A stretch of DNA of 47,099 bases from Steroidobacteraceae bacterium (GCA_019683695.1 JADGHX010000011.1:1-47099); one strand, 5' to 3'; counted from the first letter of the stretch, positions 8,739-16,294 are shown. Numbers and translations: made by a program. Notes: generated by a model from the sequence alone, not told the origin.

Positions 8739-9494
8739 ATGACGCATCCGCCACAACCACCCGACGAGCAGTGGGCGCTTCTGCAGCGACTCACACATGT
8801 GTCGCGTCTCGCCACTCTGGGCGAAATGGCCGCGGGTATCGCGCACGAGCTGAACCAACCCCTCACCGCGATCGCAAGCTATGCGCAAGCGTGCGACTGG
8901 TTGCTCGCACGCGGCAGCACGGATACCGCGGAGATTCGTGAAGCGCTCCAGCAGATCACCGCTCAGGGTCTGCGCGCGGGCGAGATTCTTCGTCGCCTGC
9001 GGTATCTGGTCCGCACTCCGGACAGCACGCGCGCCCTCGCGGACGTGAGCGAGCTGGTCGAGGAGCTGCAGGGCCTCATCCAATCCGATGCTCGCCTGCA
9101 CGACGTGCGGCTCAGCTTCGAGCTCGCCCGGAACCTGACTGCGGTGCAGCTGAACCGCCTCGAGATCCAGCAAGTTGTACTCAATCTGGTACGTAACGCC
9201 ATCGAGGCCCTGCAAAGCGTGGCGCCTGCGCAGCGGAACTTGCGCGTTCGAACCGCGCATGGCGGCGATGCGGCCGAGATCACCGTGATCGACTCCGGGC
9301 CGGGCGTGGACCCACGCATCGAGAGCCTGCTCTTCTCCCCCTTCGTCACGACAAAGCCGACGGGCGCGGGGCTCGGTCTCGCGATCAGCCATTCTATTGT
9401 CCGGTCGCACGGAGGAACGCTAGGTTACCGCCGTGGAAGCGAGGGCGGCGCCTGCTTCCTGATAGGCTTACCTCACGCACAAGGTGGCGCGTGA
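8739..9494 (+). CDS. Sensorless histidine kinase (FixL/TtrS-type transmitter)
   Basis: A 251-residue protein consisting almost only of a transmitter module. The H-box TLGEMAAGIAHELNQPLTAI has the phospho-acceptor at H36. The N-box is QVVLNLVRNAIEAL, the G1 box VIDSGPGVDP, the F-box PFVTTKP and the G2 box GAGLGLAISHSIV. Only about 25 residues precede the H-box. There is no PAS, GAF or membrane segment, so any signal must come through a partner protein. The sequence belongs to the HisKA family of FixL-like kinases. The stop codon overlaps the GTG start of the FixJ-type regulator (GTGA), so the pair is translationally coupled and almost certainly cognate. Confidence 0.93.
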   Translation: MTHPPQPPDEQWALLQRLTHVSRLATLGEMAAGIAHELNQPLTAIASYAQACDWLLARGSTDTAEIREALQQITAQGLRAGEILRRLRYLVRTPDSTRALADVSELVEELQGLIQSDARLHDVRLSFELARNLTAVQLNRLEIQQVVLNLVRNAIEALQSVAPAQRNLRVRTAHGGDAAEITVIDSGPGVDPRIESLLFSPFVTTKPTGAGLGLAISHSIVRSHGGTLGYRRGSEGGACFLIGLPHAQGGA

Positions 9495-10153
9495 CGAAAG
9501 AGCCTTCTGCACTCGTTTTCGTAGTGGATGACGACGAGGCGGTGCGCAGCTCCACGAAGCTGCTGCTCAAGTCGGTTGGCCTGGCCGCGGTCAGCTATGC
9601 GTCGGCTCAGGAATTTCTCCAACATTACGATCCGCAGCAGCCCGGCTGCGTCGTGCTCGATGTGCGCATGCCCGGCATGAGCGGCCTCGAGCTGCAGCAG
9701 CTGCTCAATCTGCGCGGCGCCACCCTTCCGGTCATCTTCATCACGGGCCACGGCGACATTCCCATGGCCGTGGAAGCCATGCAGCACGGAGCCTTCGATT
9801 TCCTGCAGAAGCCCTTCCGCGATCAGGACCTGCTCGACCGCGTGCAGAGAGCCCTGCAGAAGGACCGCGCCACGCGCGCGCAGCTTCGCGAGAAAGCGCG
9901 CATTCGCGAGCGCCGCGCCTCGCTCACGCCGCGCGAGCGGGAGATCCTCGAGCTCATGACGCGCGGCAAGCCCAACAAGGTGATGGCCGCGGATCTGGGC
10001 GTGAGCCAGCGTACCGTCGAGATTCACCGCGCACGCGTCATGGACAAGATGGGCGCATCCTCCCTCGCCCAGCTGGTCCGCATGGTGATGGAGCTCGACG
10101 AGCCCGACCCGGCGCAACCCGCGCCGCCCGACTCGAGTTATACCGCTCGCTGA
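9491..10153 (+). CDS. FixJ-family response regulator (receiver plus LuxR-type HTH)
   Basis: A 220-residue transcription factor. The receiver domain (about 8-125) has the acidic pocket VVDDDE (11-16), the phospho-acceptor D57 in VVLDVRMPGMSG, ITGHGD and the conserved Lys in LQKPF. A linker helix leads to the LuxR/FixJ HTH: LTPREREILELMTRGKPNKV, then MAADLGVSQRTVEIHRARVM, where the recognition helix is SQRTVEIHRARVM. Translation starts at a GTG that overlaps the kinase stop. FixJ relatives activate promoters after dimerisation upon phosphorylation. No target can be named from this window. The gene ends 4 bp before the convergent FMN reductase gene. Confidence 0.94.
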   Translation: MTKEPSALVFVVDDDEAVRSSTKLLLKSVGLAAVSYASAQEFLQHYDPQQPGCVVLDVRMPGMSGLELQQLLNLRGATLPVIFITGHGDIPMAVEAMQHGAFDFLQKPFRDQDLLDRVQRALQKDRATRAQLREKARIRERRASLTPREREILELMTRGKPNKVMAADLGVSQRTVEIHRARVMDKMGASSLAQLVRMVMELDEPDPAQPAPPDSSYTAR

Positions 10154-10157
10154 AGGC

Positions 10158-10751
10158 TCACCCCGGCGCGCGGGCCGGCAAGGTTCTCGCGAGCGTCACC
10201 AGGTTCTGCAGCAGCTCACGGATGAGCTGCTTCGCCGTCTCGTTCGTGAGCTGGCCATCGGCATCGAACTGGTTCCGCGCTTCCGCGATCATCACTTCCG
10301 GATAGAGCACCGACGGCATCTTCAGAAACACGAACGACTGCCGCAGGTGATACTGGGCCCGGGCGGCGCCGAGCTTCGAGGTGGACGCACCCAAGATGGC
10401 CGCAGGCTTGCCGGTCCAGGCGCTCTTGCCATAGGGACGCGATGCCCAGTCGATCGCATTCTTGAGCACGCCCGGCATGGAGTAGTTGTATTCAGGCAGT
10501 GCAAAGAGGATGGCATCCGCCGCCAGGATCTGCCGCTTCAGCTCGACGACCTTTGGCGGCGGTGTCTGCTCGTCATCCTCATTGAAGCCGGGAAGCCCGC
10601 AAATGTCCGCGGTCTCGATGACCGCGTCCGCTGGCGCCAGCTTCTGCGCGGCGCGCAGCGTCAGGCGATTGTAGGAATTCGCTCGAAGGCTCCCGGCGAT
10701 ACCCAGAATCCTCAGCGGCGTATTCACTGCGGCGGCTCCCGTCGTGGGCAT
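10158..10751 (-). CDS. NAD(P)H-dependent FMN reductase
   Basis: A 197-residue flavodoxin-fold oxidoreductase. The FMN phosphate loop is GIAGSLRANSYNRLTLRAA (about 17-35), and the flavin-ring and family signature PEYNYSMPGVLKNAIDWASR is in the middle, followed by KPAAILGAST and RAQYHLRQ. These are the marks of the NADPH-dependent FMN/azo/quinone reductase (SsuE/ChrR-like) family. The substrate, which could be quinone, chromate or azo dye, cannot be decided. It lies 17 bp downstream of the L,D-transpeptidase gene on the same strand, so the two are probably one transcription unit. Confidence 0.93.
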   Translation of the reverse strand: MPTTGAAAVNTPLRILGIAGSLRANSYNRLTLRAAQKLAPADAVIETADICGLPGFNEDDEQTPPPKVVELKRQILAADAILFALPEYNYSMPGVLKNAIDWASRPYGKSAWTGKPAAILGASTSKLGAARAQYHLRQSFVFLKMPSVLYPEVMIAEARNQFDADGQLTNETAKQLIRELLQNLVTLARTLPARAPG

Positions 10752-10768
10752 CGGGAGCCCGCGACGCG

Positions 10769-12082
10769 CTACGGGTGGTCCGACGCGGTCGCAACAGCCG
10801 TACCCGCATCCGCGGGATAGGCGGCCTCCGGCCCAATGGGCTCGGCGGTTGCAGTGGCAGGATCTCCCGCCGGGAAAGTGCGCGCACCCGGGGCAGCCGC
10901 AGGTGCGGCGCTCGCATCGGGTGGCGGCAGCGTTGACGTCATCGCCGGCGCAGGCTCCCGCAGGATGACGGCGGGCGGCTCGGCAGGTGCTCCTGCCGAC
11001 TCGCGCGCGAGTGCGGCAGTCGATGCCGCATCTTGCGGCTCCTGTGCATCGGACGGTGACACACCCGTATCGCTCTCAGCGACGGGCACAGTCGGGTTGC
11101 TGTCCGGGAATACGGGTGGCAGCGGTTCCGGCGCCGGCGTGAGGTCAGCCTCGAGGCCCACCACCGTGGGAATTCCATTCGCCTTCTGCAGGGTCTCCTC
11201 CGCGAGCTCCCAATGCACCGCCATCGTGGTCGTGCCCAGCGCCTGATCGAGCATGGCCGCGAACTGCTCGAGATCCGGCTCGTAGGACTGACCTTCCCGA
11301 TCGACCGGCGGGTGCGCCTCCACGAGCAGCTCGCCATCGACGAAGGCCACCTTCACCGGCTCGTTGAGGATGCGAACCTTCGTGCCCACGGGCACGAGCG
11401 GAAACAGCTCCTCGATATCCTCCGGATACATGCGGATGCAGCCGTGCGTCACGGCCATGCCCACTGCCAGCGGATTGTTGGTGCCGTGAATGAGATACGC
11501 GCCGCCGGGGATGCCGAGCCGCATCTTGTACTTGCCGAGCGGATTGTCCGGGCCGGGCCCGACCACCTTCGGCAGGGGCTCACCGCGCGCGGCGTGCTCC
11601 TTGCGCACGGATTCCGGCGGGTACCAGTTCGGATTCTTTTCCTTGCTGACGATGCGCGTCTCACCGAGCGGCGTGTGCCAGTCCATCTTGCCGATGCTGA
11701 TCGGATACGTGAGGACGTATGGCGTCTCGCCCTTCTTCGGTTTCGGAAAGTAGTACAGCCGGTGCTCGGGCAGATTGATGACGATGCCCTCGCGCGGCCC
11801 GGGCGGCAGGATGCGCCGGTTCGGGATGATGAGATCCTTCCCCGCCCCCGGCACCCACGCATCGATTCCCGGATTCACCCGCGCGATCTCTTCCCAGCCG
11901 AGGCTGTAGCGCCGGGCCAGGTCGGTGAACGTGTCCTCGTACACCGTGGTGTGGTGGATGACTTCGCCGAAGACGGGCGGCGCCCCTTCGGGAAGCTCGT
12001 AACGCGTGGCGCTCGCCGGCACGGCCACGCCCAGCAGCCACGCGCCGAGCAGCGCGAGCGCGGCAGCTTTCAGTGCGGACAT
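10769..12082 (-). CDS. LysM-containing L,D-transpeptidase (YkuD family), secreted
   Basis: A periplasmic cell-wall enzyme that forms 3-3 cross-links or attaches proteins to peptidoglycan. The ATG at 12082 gives a signal peptide (MSALKAAALALLGAWLLGVA, cleavage after ASA). A LysM-like segment follows (about 39-87: HTTVYEDTFTDLARRYSLGW...NPGI...LIIPNR), then the YkuD domain (about 98-250) with IHGTNN and the catalytic motif THGCIRM (nucleophile C215). The last 130 residues are Pro/Ala-rich low complexity. A TTG seven codons upstream (12103) is possible but has no better ribosome site. It is divergent from the methyladenine glycosylase gene by about 80 bp. Confidence 0.92.
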   Translation of the reverse strand: MSALKAAALALLGAWLLGVAVPASATRYELPEGAPPVFGEVIHHTTVYEDTFTDLARRYSLGWEEIARVNPGIDAWVPGAGKDLIIPNRRILPPGPREGIVINLPEHRLYYFPKPKKGETPYVLTYPISIGKMDWHTPLGETRIVSKEKNPNWYPPESVRKEHAARGEPLPKVVGPGPDNPLGKYKMRLGIPGGAYLIHGTNNPLAVGMAVTHGCIRMYPEDIEELFPLVPVGTKVRILNEPVKVAFVDGELLVEAHPPVDREGQSYEPDLEQFAAMLDQALGTTTMAVHWELAEETLQKANGIPTVVGLEADLTPAPEPLPPVFPDSNPTVPVAESDTGVSPSDAQEPQDAASTAALARESAGAPAEPPAVILREPAPAMTSTLPPPDASAAPAAAPGARTFPAGDPATATAEPIGPEAAYPADAGTAVATASDHP

Positions 12083-12161
12083 GCGACGTCGATTGGCGTG
12101 CAAGGCGTTGATTCTGGCCGAAACCGGGCGGGGATTCTGGCGTAATCGCGGCGCGCTGTCG

Positions 12162-12851
12162 ATGTACCGGAAGAGAGGGCCCTCACGTTATGCTCTGCGC
12201 GCCTTGCGAACACCTGCCCCGCTCCCAGTCTCCCTCCCTGCTGCGGCTACGCCGGGCGAGCGGCTTTCGCGCGCCTTCTACTCGCGCAGCACCCTGATCG
12301 TGGCCCGGCAGCTCATCGGCATGCATCTCGTGCATGAGGAATCCGGCGTGCGCCGTGTGGGCCGCATCGTCGAAACCGAGGCGTACATGGGCCCGGAGGA
12401 TCAGGCGGCGCACTCCGCGCGCGGCCGCACGGAGCGCAACAGCGTGATGTTCGGCCCGCCGGGGCACGCCTACGTGTATTTCATCTATGGCTTCTGGAAT
12501 TGCGTGAACGTGGTGACGCGCGAAGAAGGCGTGCCCCACGCCGTGCTGTTGCGCGCGCTGGAGCCGGTCTCAGGGATCACGGACAAGACGTGGGGCCCGG
12601 GTCTCCTGTGTCGTGCGATGAACATCGACCGCCGCCTGAACGGCACGGACCTCTGCGGCTCGACGCTGTGGATCGAGAAGCCCGCCGGCGAGCCGAAGCG
12701 CCGCGTGCGCATGACGCGCGCGACCCGCATCGGCGTCGACTACGCGGGCGATTGGGCCAGGCGCCTGTGGCGCTTCTACGATCGCGACTCCCCCTTCGTC
12801 TCCACGGCACCGGCCGCGAAACGGGCGCGACTCTTCAGGTCCCCGGCGTGA
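12162..12851 (+). CDS. mpg: DNA-3-methyladenine glycosylase (AAG/MPG type)
   Basis: A base-excision repair enzyme that removes alkylated purines, homologous to human AAG rather than to E. coli Tag or AlkA. Key segments are LSRAFYSRSTLIVARQLIG, GRIVETEAYMGPEDQAAHSA (catalytic Glu at E71 or E73), MFGPPGHAYVYFIYGFWNC (DNA-intercalating Tyr and active-site pocket), AVLLRALEP and GPGLLCRAMNID. The frame stays open further upstream, but that would overlap the divergent transpeptidase coding region. The ATG at 12162 leaves a 35-residue basic/Pro-Ala leader before the domain, giving 229 residues. A start nearer the domain is also possible. It is convergent with the ACT-domain gene, 7 bp apart. Confidence 0.93.
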   Translation: MYRKRGPSRYALRALRTPAPLPVSLPAAATPGERLSRAFYSRSTLIVARQLIGMHLVHEESGVRRVGRIVETEAYMGPEDQAAHSARGRTERNSVMFGPPGHAYVYFIYGFWNCVNVVTREEGVPHAVLLRALEPVSGITDKTWGPGLLCRAMNIDRRLNGTDLCGSTLWIEKPAGEPKRRVRMTRATRIGVDYAGDWARRLWRFYDRDSPFVSTAPAAKRARLFRSPA

Positions 12852-12858
12852 GCGCGCT

Positions 12859-13113
12859 TCAGGCGTAATGCCAGTACGCCCGGCTCACGAGCGGGATCTG
12901 GCCCACCTTCTCGGCGATGAGCGTCATGCGGCTTTCCTCGACGCCGGCAATGTCCACCTGAATGCTGAGCGCATCGGCGCTCGTGAACTCGGCGATCACC
13001 CGCCGGGGCAGCACACCGAGATTGTGGAAGCGCTCGAGCACGCGCAGGAGCGCGCCGGAATCCGCCTCAGCGATCACCTTGAGGCGCAGAACGGACAATG
13101 GACTCACAGACAT
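12859..13113 (-). CDS. Small ACT-domain protein (IlvM-like)
   Basis: An 84-residue protein made of a single ACT fold. The sequence LRLKVIAEADSGALLRVLERFHNLGV and then SIQVDIAGVEESRMTLIAEKVGQI has the beta-alpha-beta-beta-alpha-beta spacing and hydrophobic pattern of acetolactate synthase small subunits such as IlvM. No large ilv subunit is adjacent in this window, so whether it regulates acetolactate synthase or another enzyme is unknown. The ribosome site is GAGGG, 9 nt before the ATG, and its first bases form one arm of a long inverted repeat (see the leader element at 13125-13207). Confidence 0.75.
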   Translation of the reverse strand: MSVSPLSVLRLKVIAEADSGALLRVLERFHNLGVLPRRVIAEFTSADALSIQVDIAGVEESRMTLIAEKVGQIPLVSRAYWHYA

Positions 13114-13124
13114 GACACCCGACC

Positions 13125-13207
13125 CTCATTCCCGGAACGAAACGCGCGACGACACCTGACACCCGGCTTTCCGCGAAAGCCGGCCTGGTAATTCGCCGGG
13201 GAATGAG
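13125..13207 (-). promoter_or_regulatory. Structured 5' leader of the ACT-domain gene
   Basis: Read on the minus strand, CTCATTCCCCGG (13207-13196) pairs with CCGGGAATGAG (13135-13125), about 11 bp with one bulge. The enclosed stretch contains a perfect 9-bp hairpin CCGGCTTTC-GCG-GAAAGCCGG (13183-13163). The 3' arm runs into the GAGGG ribosome site of the ACT gene (13127-13123), so the outer stem could hide it. A -35-like TTGACA lies at 13282-13277. The nested stem shape suggests RNA-level control, but no known riboswitch class is recognised. Confidence 0.45.
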
Positions 13208-13415
13208 AACGGATCGGATCATGTCTGCATGCGTCATCATCGAGGCGCAACGAGCATCGCGCGCCGGAGCCGCCGCTGTCAAATGCGTCGGTAACCGTCG
13301 CGCGCGGCGATGCCGTGTCTTCTCTGGGGAAAGCCGTGCGCGGCCTATCGGTCGAGACCGCGCGCTCGCGCCCCCCGCCAAGGCATGACTGTGGCTGCCC
13401 ACACTGCGCGCGACC

Positions 13416-14375
13416 TCACTGCTGCTGCGGGAGCGTGAGCACGCGCCTCAGCAGCGGCCCGGAGTCGCGCAGCGAGCCGATGTTGAACAGATCCGGCCGC
13501 AGCACGCGATAGCGCTCCACCGCAACGAACAGCGTCGATGGATCACGCTCGAGCCGGCGCGCCACTTCCGCGAGCGTGGCGATGCCGCGCTCCGTGGCGT
13601 ACCACGTGATCAGCGCGCGTGCGAGCGCAAGCCGCCGTTGCCGCGAACGCGAGAGCACGTCGGAGCGCTCGAGGCCCAGCGTGCTCGAAACGGTATCGAT
13701 CACCTCATCGAGCGAGTGACTGCTGCGATACAGACGCTGATGGCGCGGCACCACCTGCAGGAACGCGCGATCGCCGAGCACGCGCGGATCGTCCTGACAG
13801 CCCTTCTCGAGCAGATCGTCGTCTGCGCCCTGGGCCGCTTCGCTCATGAACCGGCGGTACTCCTGGCGCGCTTCACCGAAGCGCGGAGCGAGCATGCGCA
13901 GGACGGTGCCCATCGAGAGCCAGGGCACGTGGGACGTGCCCAGATACGCGTTGTGGCTGCTGAGTGTGTACTCCGCGGGATCCTTCACGATGCCGGCGCG
14001 CACCGGCATGAGATGGATGTGCCGGATGAGCCGCAGGAGGTATCTGTCCGGATCGACGAGCAGCGCGTGATAGCGCTGCTGGAAGAGATGCCCGGAGTCG
14101 CCGTGTCTGCGATGGACCCTGCGCGCGTGCTGACTCGTGAGGCGCTGCATGAGCCGGCCCACGGGCAGATCCGCGATCTGCACGACGAAATGGATCGCAT
14201 CGCGCGTCCAGTAGAACGCGTGCACGCGCGTGCGACAGCGCAAGATCATCGCCGCGAGCAGCTGCTCGAACGTGGCGTAATCGCTCGCATCGGTGAAAAT
14301 GGGCTGCCGCGCGTTACCGCGCTGGACAACGTAATACAGCCCGCCCGGGACGTGTAATCTGGATCGGCGTGACAT
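13416..14375 (-). CDS. REP-associated tyrosine transposase (RAYT) homologue with altered active site
   Basis: A 319-residue protein of the Y1/TnpA-REP family. The N-terminal domain (about 5-145) begins with RLHVPGGLYYVVQRGN and ends PVRAGIVKDPAEYTLSSHNAYLG, both family hallmarks. In active members the metal site reads NHxH within a segment such as HAYVLMPNHVHLLV; here it reads HAFYWTRDAIHFVV, so the first His is Ala (A60) and only H62 remains. The catalytic Tyr in the canonical RYIHLNP is replaced by His (H119, RHIHLMP). The C-terminal part (about 215-300) is a DnaA-like/HTH helical domain (LARALITWYATERGIATLAE). The frame is intact, which suggests a DNA-binding protein without nicking activity. 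Inverted repeats lie upstream at 14559-15072. Confidence 0.87.
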   Translation of the reverse strand: MSRRSRLHVPGGLYYVVQRGNARQPIFTDASDYATFEQLLAAMILRCRTRVHAFYWTRDAIHFVVQIADLPVGRLMQRLTSQHARRVHRRHGDSGHLFQQRYHALLVDPDRYLLRLIRHIHLMPVRAGIVKDPAEYTLSSHNAYLGTSHVPWLSMGTVLRMLAPRFGEARQEYRRFMSEAAQGADDDLLEKGCQDDPRVLGDRAFLQVVPRHQRLYRSSHSLDEVIDTVSSTLGLERSDVLSRSRQRRLALARALITWYATERGIATLAEVARRLERDPSTLFVAVERYRVLRPDLFNIGSLRDSGPLLRRVLTLPQQQ

Positions 14376-14558
14376 CCCTGCCCCCTTCCCCGATCAAAGA
14401 CGCAGCGGCGGTGTGTCGGGCCGCGCGTGGCCAGCCATGGCCTGTGTTGAAGACGATCCCTGTCTCATTTATGGAGCCGCTCCCGTGACGGGAGCTGTGG
14501 CGCGGCAAATCGTGCGACATCACGATGCGATCCGCAACCCCCGCACGCCGTGCGACGA

Positions 14559-14714
14559 GGCGGTTACTGCCTCCGCACCGAAGGAGCCCGGACGACCCTC
14601 CTTTTCGTCCGACGCCCGAGGCGTCATATCCCTATCGTGCGGACAACCTGTGTGCGCTGAATTCCCTGGACACGGACCGCTCGACAAACGCGCTCGCCGG
14701 AGACAGTAACCGCC
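14559..14714. repeat. 17-bp inverted repeat pair, REP-like
   Basis: GGCGGTTACTGCCTCCG (14559-14575) and CGGAGACAGTAACCGCC (14698-14714) are inverted copies with one mismatch, separated by 122 bp. The pair lies 184 bp upstream of the RAYT homologue. REP-type targets of RAYTs usually occur as inverted pairs near the gene, which makes a REP doublet a reasonable guess. Genome-wide copies would be needed to confirm it. Confidence 0.5.
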
Positions 14715-14903
14715 ACTTCCTGTATCTGCATCGGACCTGCCGGATATCTCAGTCCCGCTACGCCACGTGGCTGAGAATATTTCCGCCATGTCATCGGCCG
14801 GTGCGGGCCGGCCGGCCTGTGCGACCGGGGCAGCGCGCCGTCGTGGACCGGGTCGCGGAAGGGCGTCTTCTCGCGCGGTGCCCCGCGGCCCCGAAGCGGG
14901 GGT

Positions 14904-15072
14904 ATGAACGGTTTGTGCGGGTGCCACGGCGGGGCCTCGATCGAAGAGGGGTTTGCAGGCACCGGCCGGAAGACGCATCCCTGCGGGCCTGCTGAAAACA
15001 CGTCCTGTGTTTTCGGCTGCCTCCAAACCCCTCTTCGACCGAGTCCTCGCCGGGAAAGGCCGTGCCGTTCAT
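14904..15072. repeat. 169-bp imperfect palindrome (two inverted repeat units around a hairpin)
   Basis: The outer arms are ATGAACGG (14904-14911) and CCGTTCAT (15065-15072). The strongest inner arms are TCGAAGAGGGGTTTGCAGGC (14941-14960) and TGCCTCCAAACCCCTCTTCG (15018-15037), inverted with one mismatch. The centre is a perfect hairpin GAAAACAC-GTCCT-GTGTTTTC. It reads as two inverted copies of one unit of about 65 bp, like a BIME/REP doublet or a MITE. There is no ORF. Confidence 0.65.
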
Positions 15073-15227
15073 GCCCGGAAAGGGCGCTGCGTCTCTTCCA
15101 CCGGGGCCCTTGCCGGAAGGGGCCGTACCGCCGCCGCTCGAGCCGGAGGTTCGGTCCCTGAGCAGCAGTGCCCCGGGTTCGCTTTCCGCGGGCCGGGCGA
15201 AAAAAGTTTTTCTCGCCGGCGCGGCGA

Positions 15228-15247
15228 TACTGTATCTTCGTACAGTA
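15228..15247 (+). promoter_or_regulatory. LexA operator (SOS box)
   Basis: TACTGTATCTTCGTACAGTA matches the E. coli-type LexA consensus TACTGT(AT)4ACAGTA at CTGT-N8-ACAG and in the flanking TA pairs, with perfect dyad symmetry of the outer eight bases on each side. It ends on the A of the ATG of the zinc-ribbon gene. A GATACT at 15226-15231 could be the -10 element, so bound LexA would block the promoter. The match is strong, though whether this organism's LexA uses this motif is inferred. Confidence 0.75.
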
Positions 15248-15639
15248 TGAACGCGGCACCTCCTGTTCCTTACTTCTGTTGCCGGATGTGCGGCTCCCGC
15301 GAATACGAGCGCGTGGTCGTGCGCCGGCGTGACGGCAAGCCCTACGACACAGCGTTTTTCGCGTGCATGGGCTGCACCACCATGTTCGGCGACCCCACGA
15401 AGTACTCCGCGCCGCCGCCACCGCTCAAGGTCACGCGCATCGATGCGCCGGTGTCCTTCCGGCGCTCCCCGCAGGTCGGGCGCTTCAAGGGTGCGGCCGA
15501 GCCGGAAGCCCCTTCCGGCAGTGTTGCGGCCGAGGCGGCCGAAGCGCCGGCGGCGAAGATCGGCTCGCCGCCCGCGCCCGCGCGGCTCAGAGCAGCTCGT
15601 TCTGCGGGTCGGCCTCGTCCTTCGCCAGTGGACGGATGA
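15247..15639 (+). CDS. Putative SOS-regulated zinc-ribbon protein
   Basis: A 130-residue protein. The first 50 residues carry two knuckles, CCRMCG (C12, C15) and ACMGC (C40, C43), spaced as in a zinc ribbon, with the basic strand RVVVRRRDGK between. The rest is Pro/Ala-rich and probably disordered. The ATG at 15247 directly abuts a LexA box and has no Shine-Dalgarno sequence. Met14 (15286) is an alternative start but would remove the first knuckle. The 3' end overlaps the convergent SRAP gene by 53 bp. No family name is recognised. A DNA-damage role is inferred only from the operator and the neighbour. Confidence 0.7.
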   Translation: MNAAPPVPYFCCRMCGSREYERVVVRRRDGKPYDTAFFACMGCTTMFGDPTKYSAPPPPLKVTRIDAPVSFRRSPQVGRFKGAAEPEAPSGSVAAEAAEAPAAKIGSPPAPARLRAARSAGRPRPSPVDG

Positions 15640-16294
15640 GGTCCGGGTCGTCGTACTTCGCGGAGCTCACGCGCGGGCTCACGGGCCACGCGACCATCAG
15701 GTCCTCCGGATAAGGCACGAGCGCGGCACGCGCATCGTCCAGCGTGCCTGAGAGCCAGGCCTCGTGATCCTCCTCGCGCAGGATCGCTGGCATGCGCTGC
15801 CCCGTGTTGTGGATCTCGGCGAGGAGCCTGTTGGCCGGCAGCGTGATGAGCGTGCACGACTCGAGCATTCCCTGCGCCGTGCGCGAGCGGTCCCAGAGGC
15901 CCGCGAACCCGAAGATCTCGCGATCGGCGAGCTTCACGAAGAACGGCTGTTTGCGCGAGCCCTGCTGCTGCCACTCATAGAAGCCCGCCGCCGGCAGGAT
16001 GCAGCGCTGGCCGCGCGCCCACGGCCCACGGAAGCTCGCGGTGGTGGCCAGCCCTTCCACACGCGCATTGAACGTGGGAAATTTCGGCGCCACGCCCGCC
16101 GCCCAGTACGGCACGAGACCCCAGCGCACCAGGACGGCTTCGTTCGGCGCGGGTCCGCCGGGCCGCGCGCGGCGGACGATCGGCACCGTCGCCGTCGGGG
16201 CGACATTGAAGCTCTGGATCCATTTCGGAGGTCCGTGAACGCGCCAGTAGCGGTCGGCCGCCTCCTGCTCGCGGATGATGTAACGACCACACAC
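15587..16294 (-). CDS. SRAP-domain protein (YedK/HMCES family), abasic-site DNA-protein crosslinker
   Basis: A 235-residue protein that protects abasic sites in single-stranded DNA by forming a thiazolidine crosslink through its N-terminal Cys. It starts M-CGRY with catalytic Cys2 exposed after Met removal. Other family residues are FNVAPT (Asn/Pro region), VRWGLVPYWA, FNARVEG, RCILPAAGFYEW (catalytic Glu) and EIHNTGQRMPAIL (catalytic His). The start is GTG with the ribosome site GAGGA 7 nt upstream, which fixes Cys2. No LexA box was seen directly upstream, unlike its convergent neighbour. Members of this family are often linked to SOS genes. Confidence 0.94.
   Translation of the reverse strand: MCGRYIIREQEAADRYWRVHGPPKWIQSFNVAPTATVPIVRRARPGGPAPNEAVLVRWGLVPYWAAGVAPKFPTFNARVEGLATTASFRGPWARGQRCILPAAGFYEWQQQGSRKQPFFVKLADREIFGFAGLWDRSRTAQGMLESCTLITLPANRLLAEIHNTGQRMPAILREEDHEAWLSGTLDDARAALVPYPEDLMVAWPVSPRVSSAKYDDPDLIRPLAKDEADPQNELL

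Larger units (their letters stand above)
14376..15227. other. Long intergenic region with inverted-repeat elements
   Basis: About 850 bp between the RAYT homologue and the LexA-boxed gene. No open frame here has both a ribosome site and protein-like composition. It holds two palindromic structures, at 14559-14714 and at 14904-15072, annotated separately. Near 15197-15219 an A-tract and a T-tract flanked by GGCGA and TCGCC can form a short hairpin. Confidence 0.65.

Noticed and set aside
15197-15219. A-tract/T-tract hairpin as an intrinsic terminator
   Set aside because: The T-tract is inside the stem rather than after it, so it does not have terminator form on either strand.
14624-15421. Long minus-strand ORF across the inverted-repeat region
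   Set aside because: It runs through palindromic DNA and into the zinc-ribbon gene, and the translation is low-complexity. The inverted arms give similar peptides on both strands, as expected for repeats.
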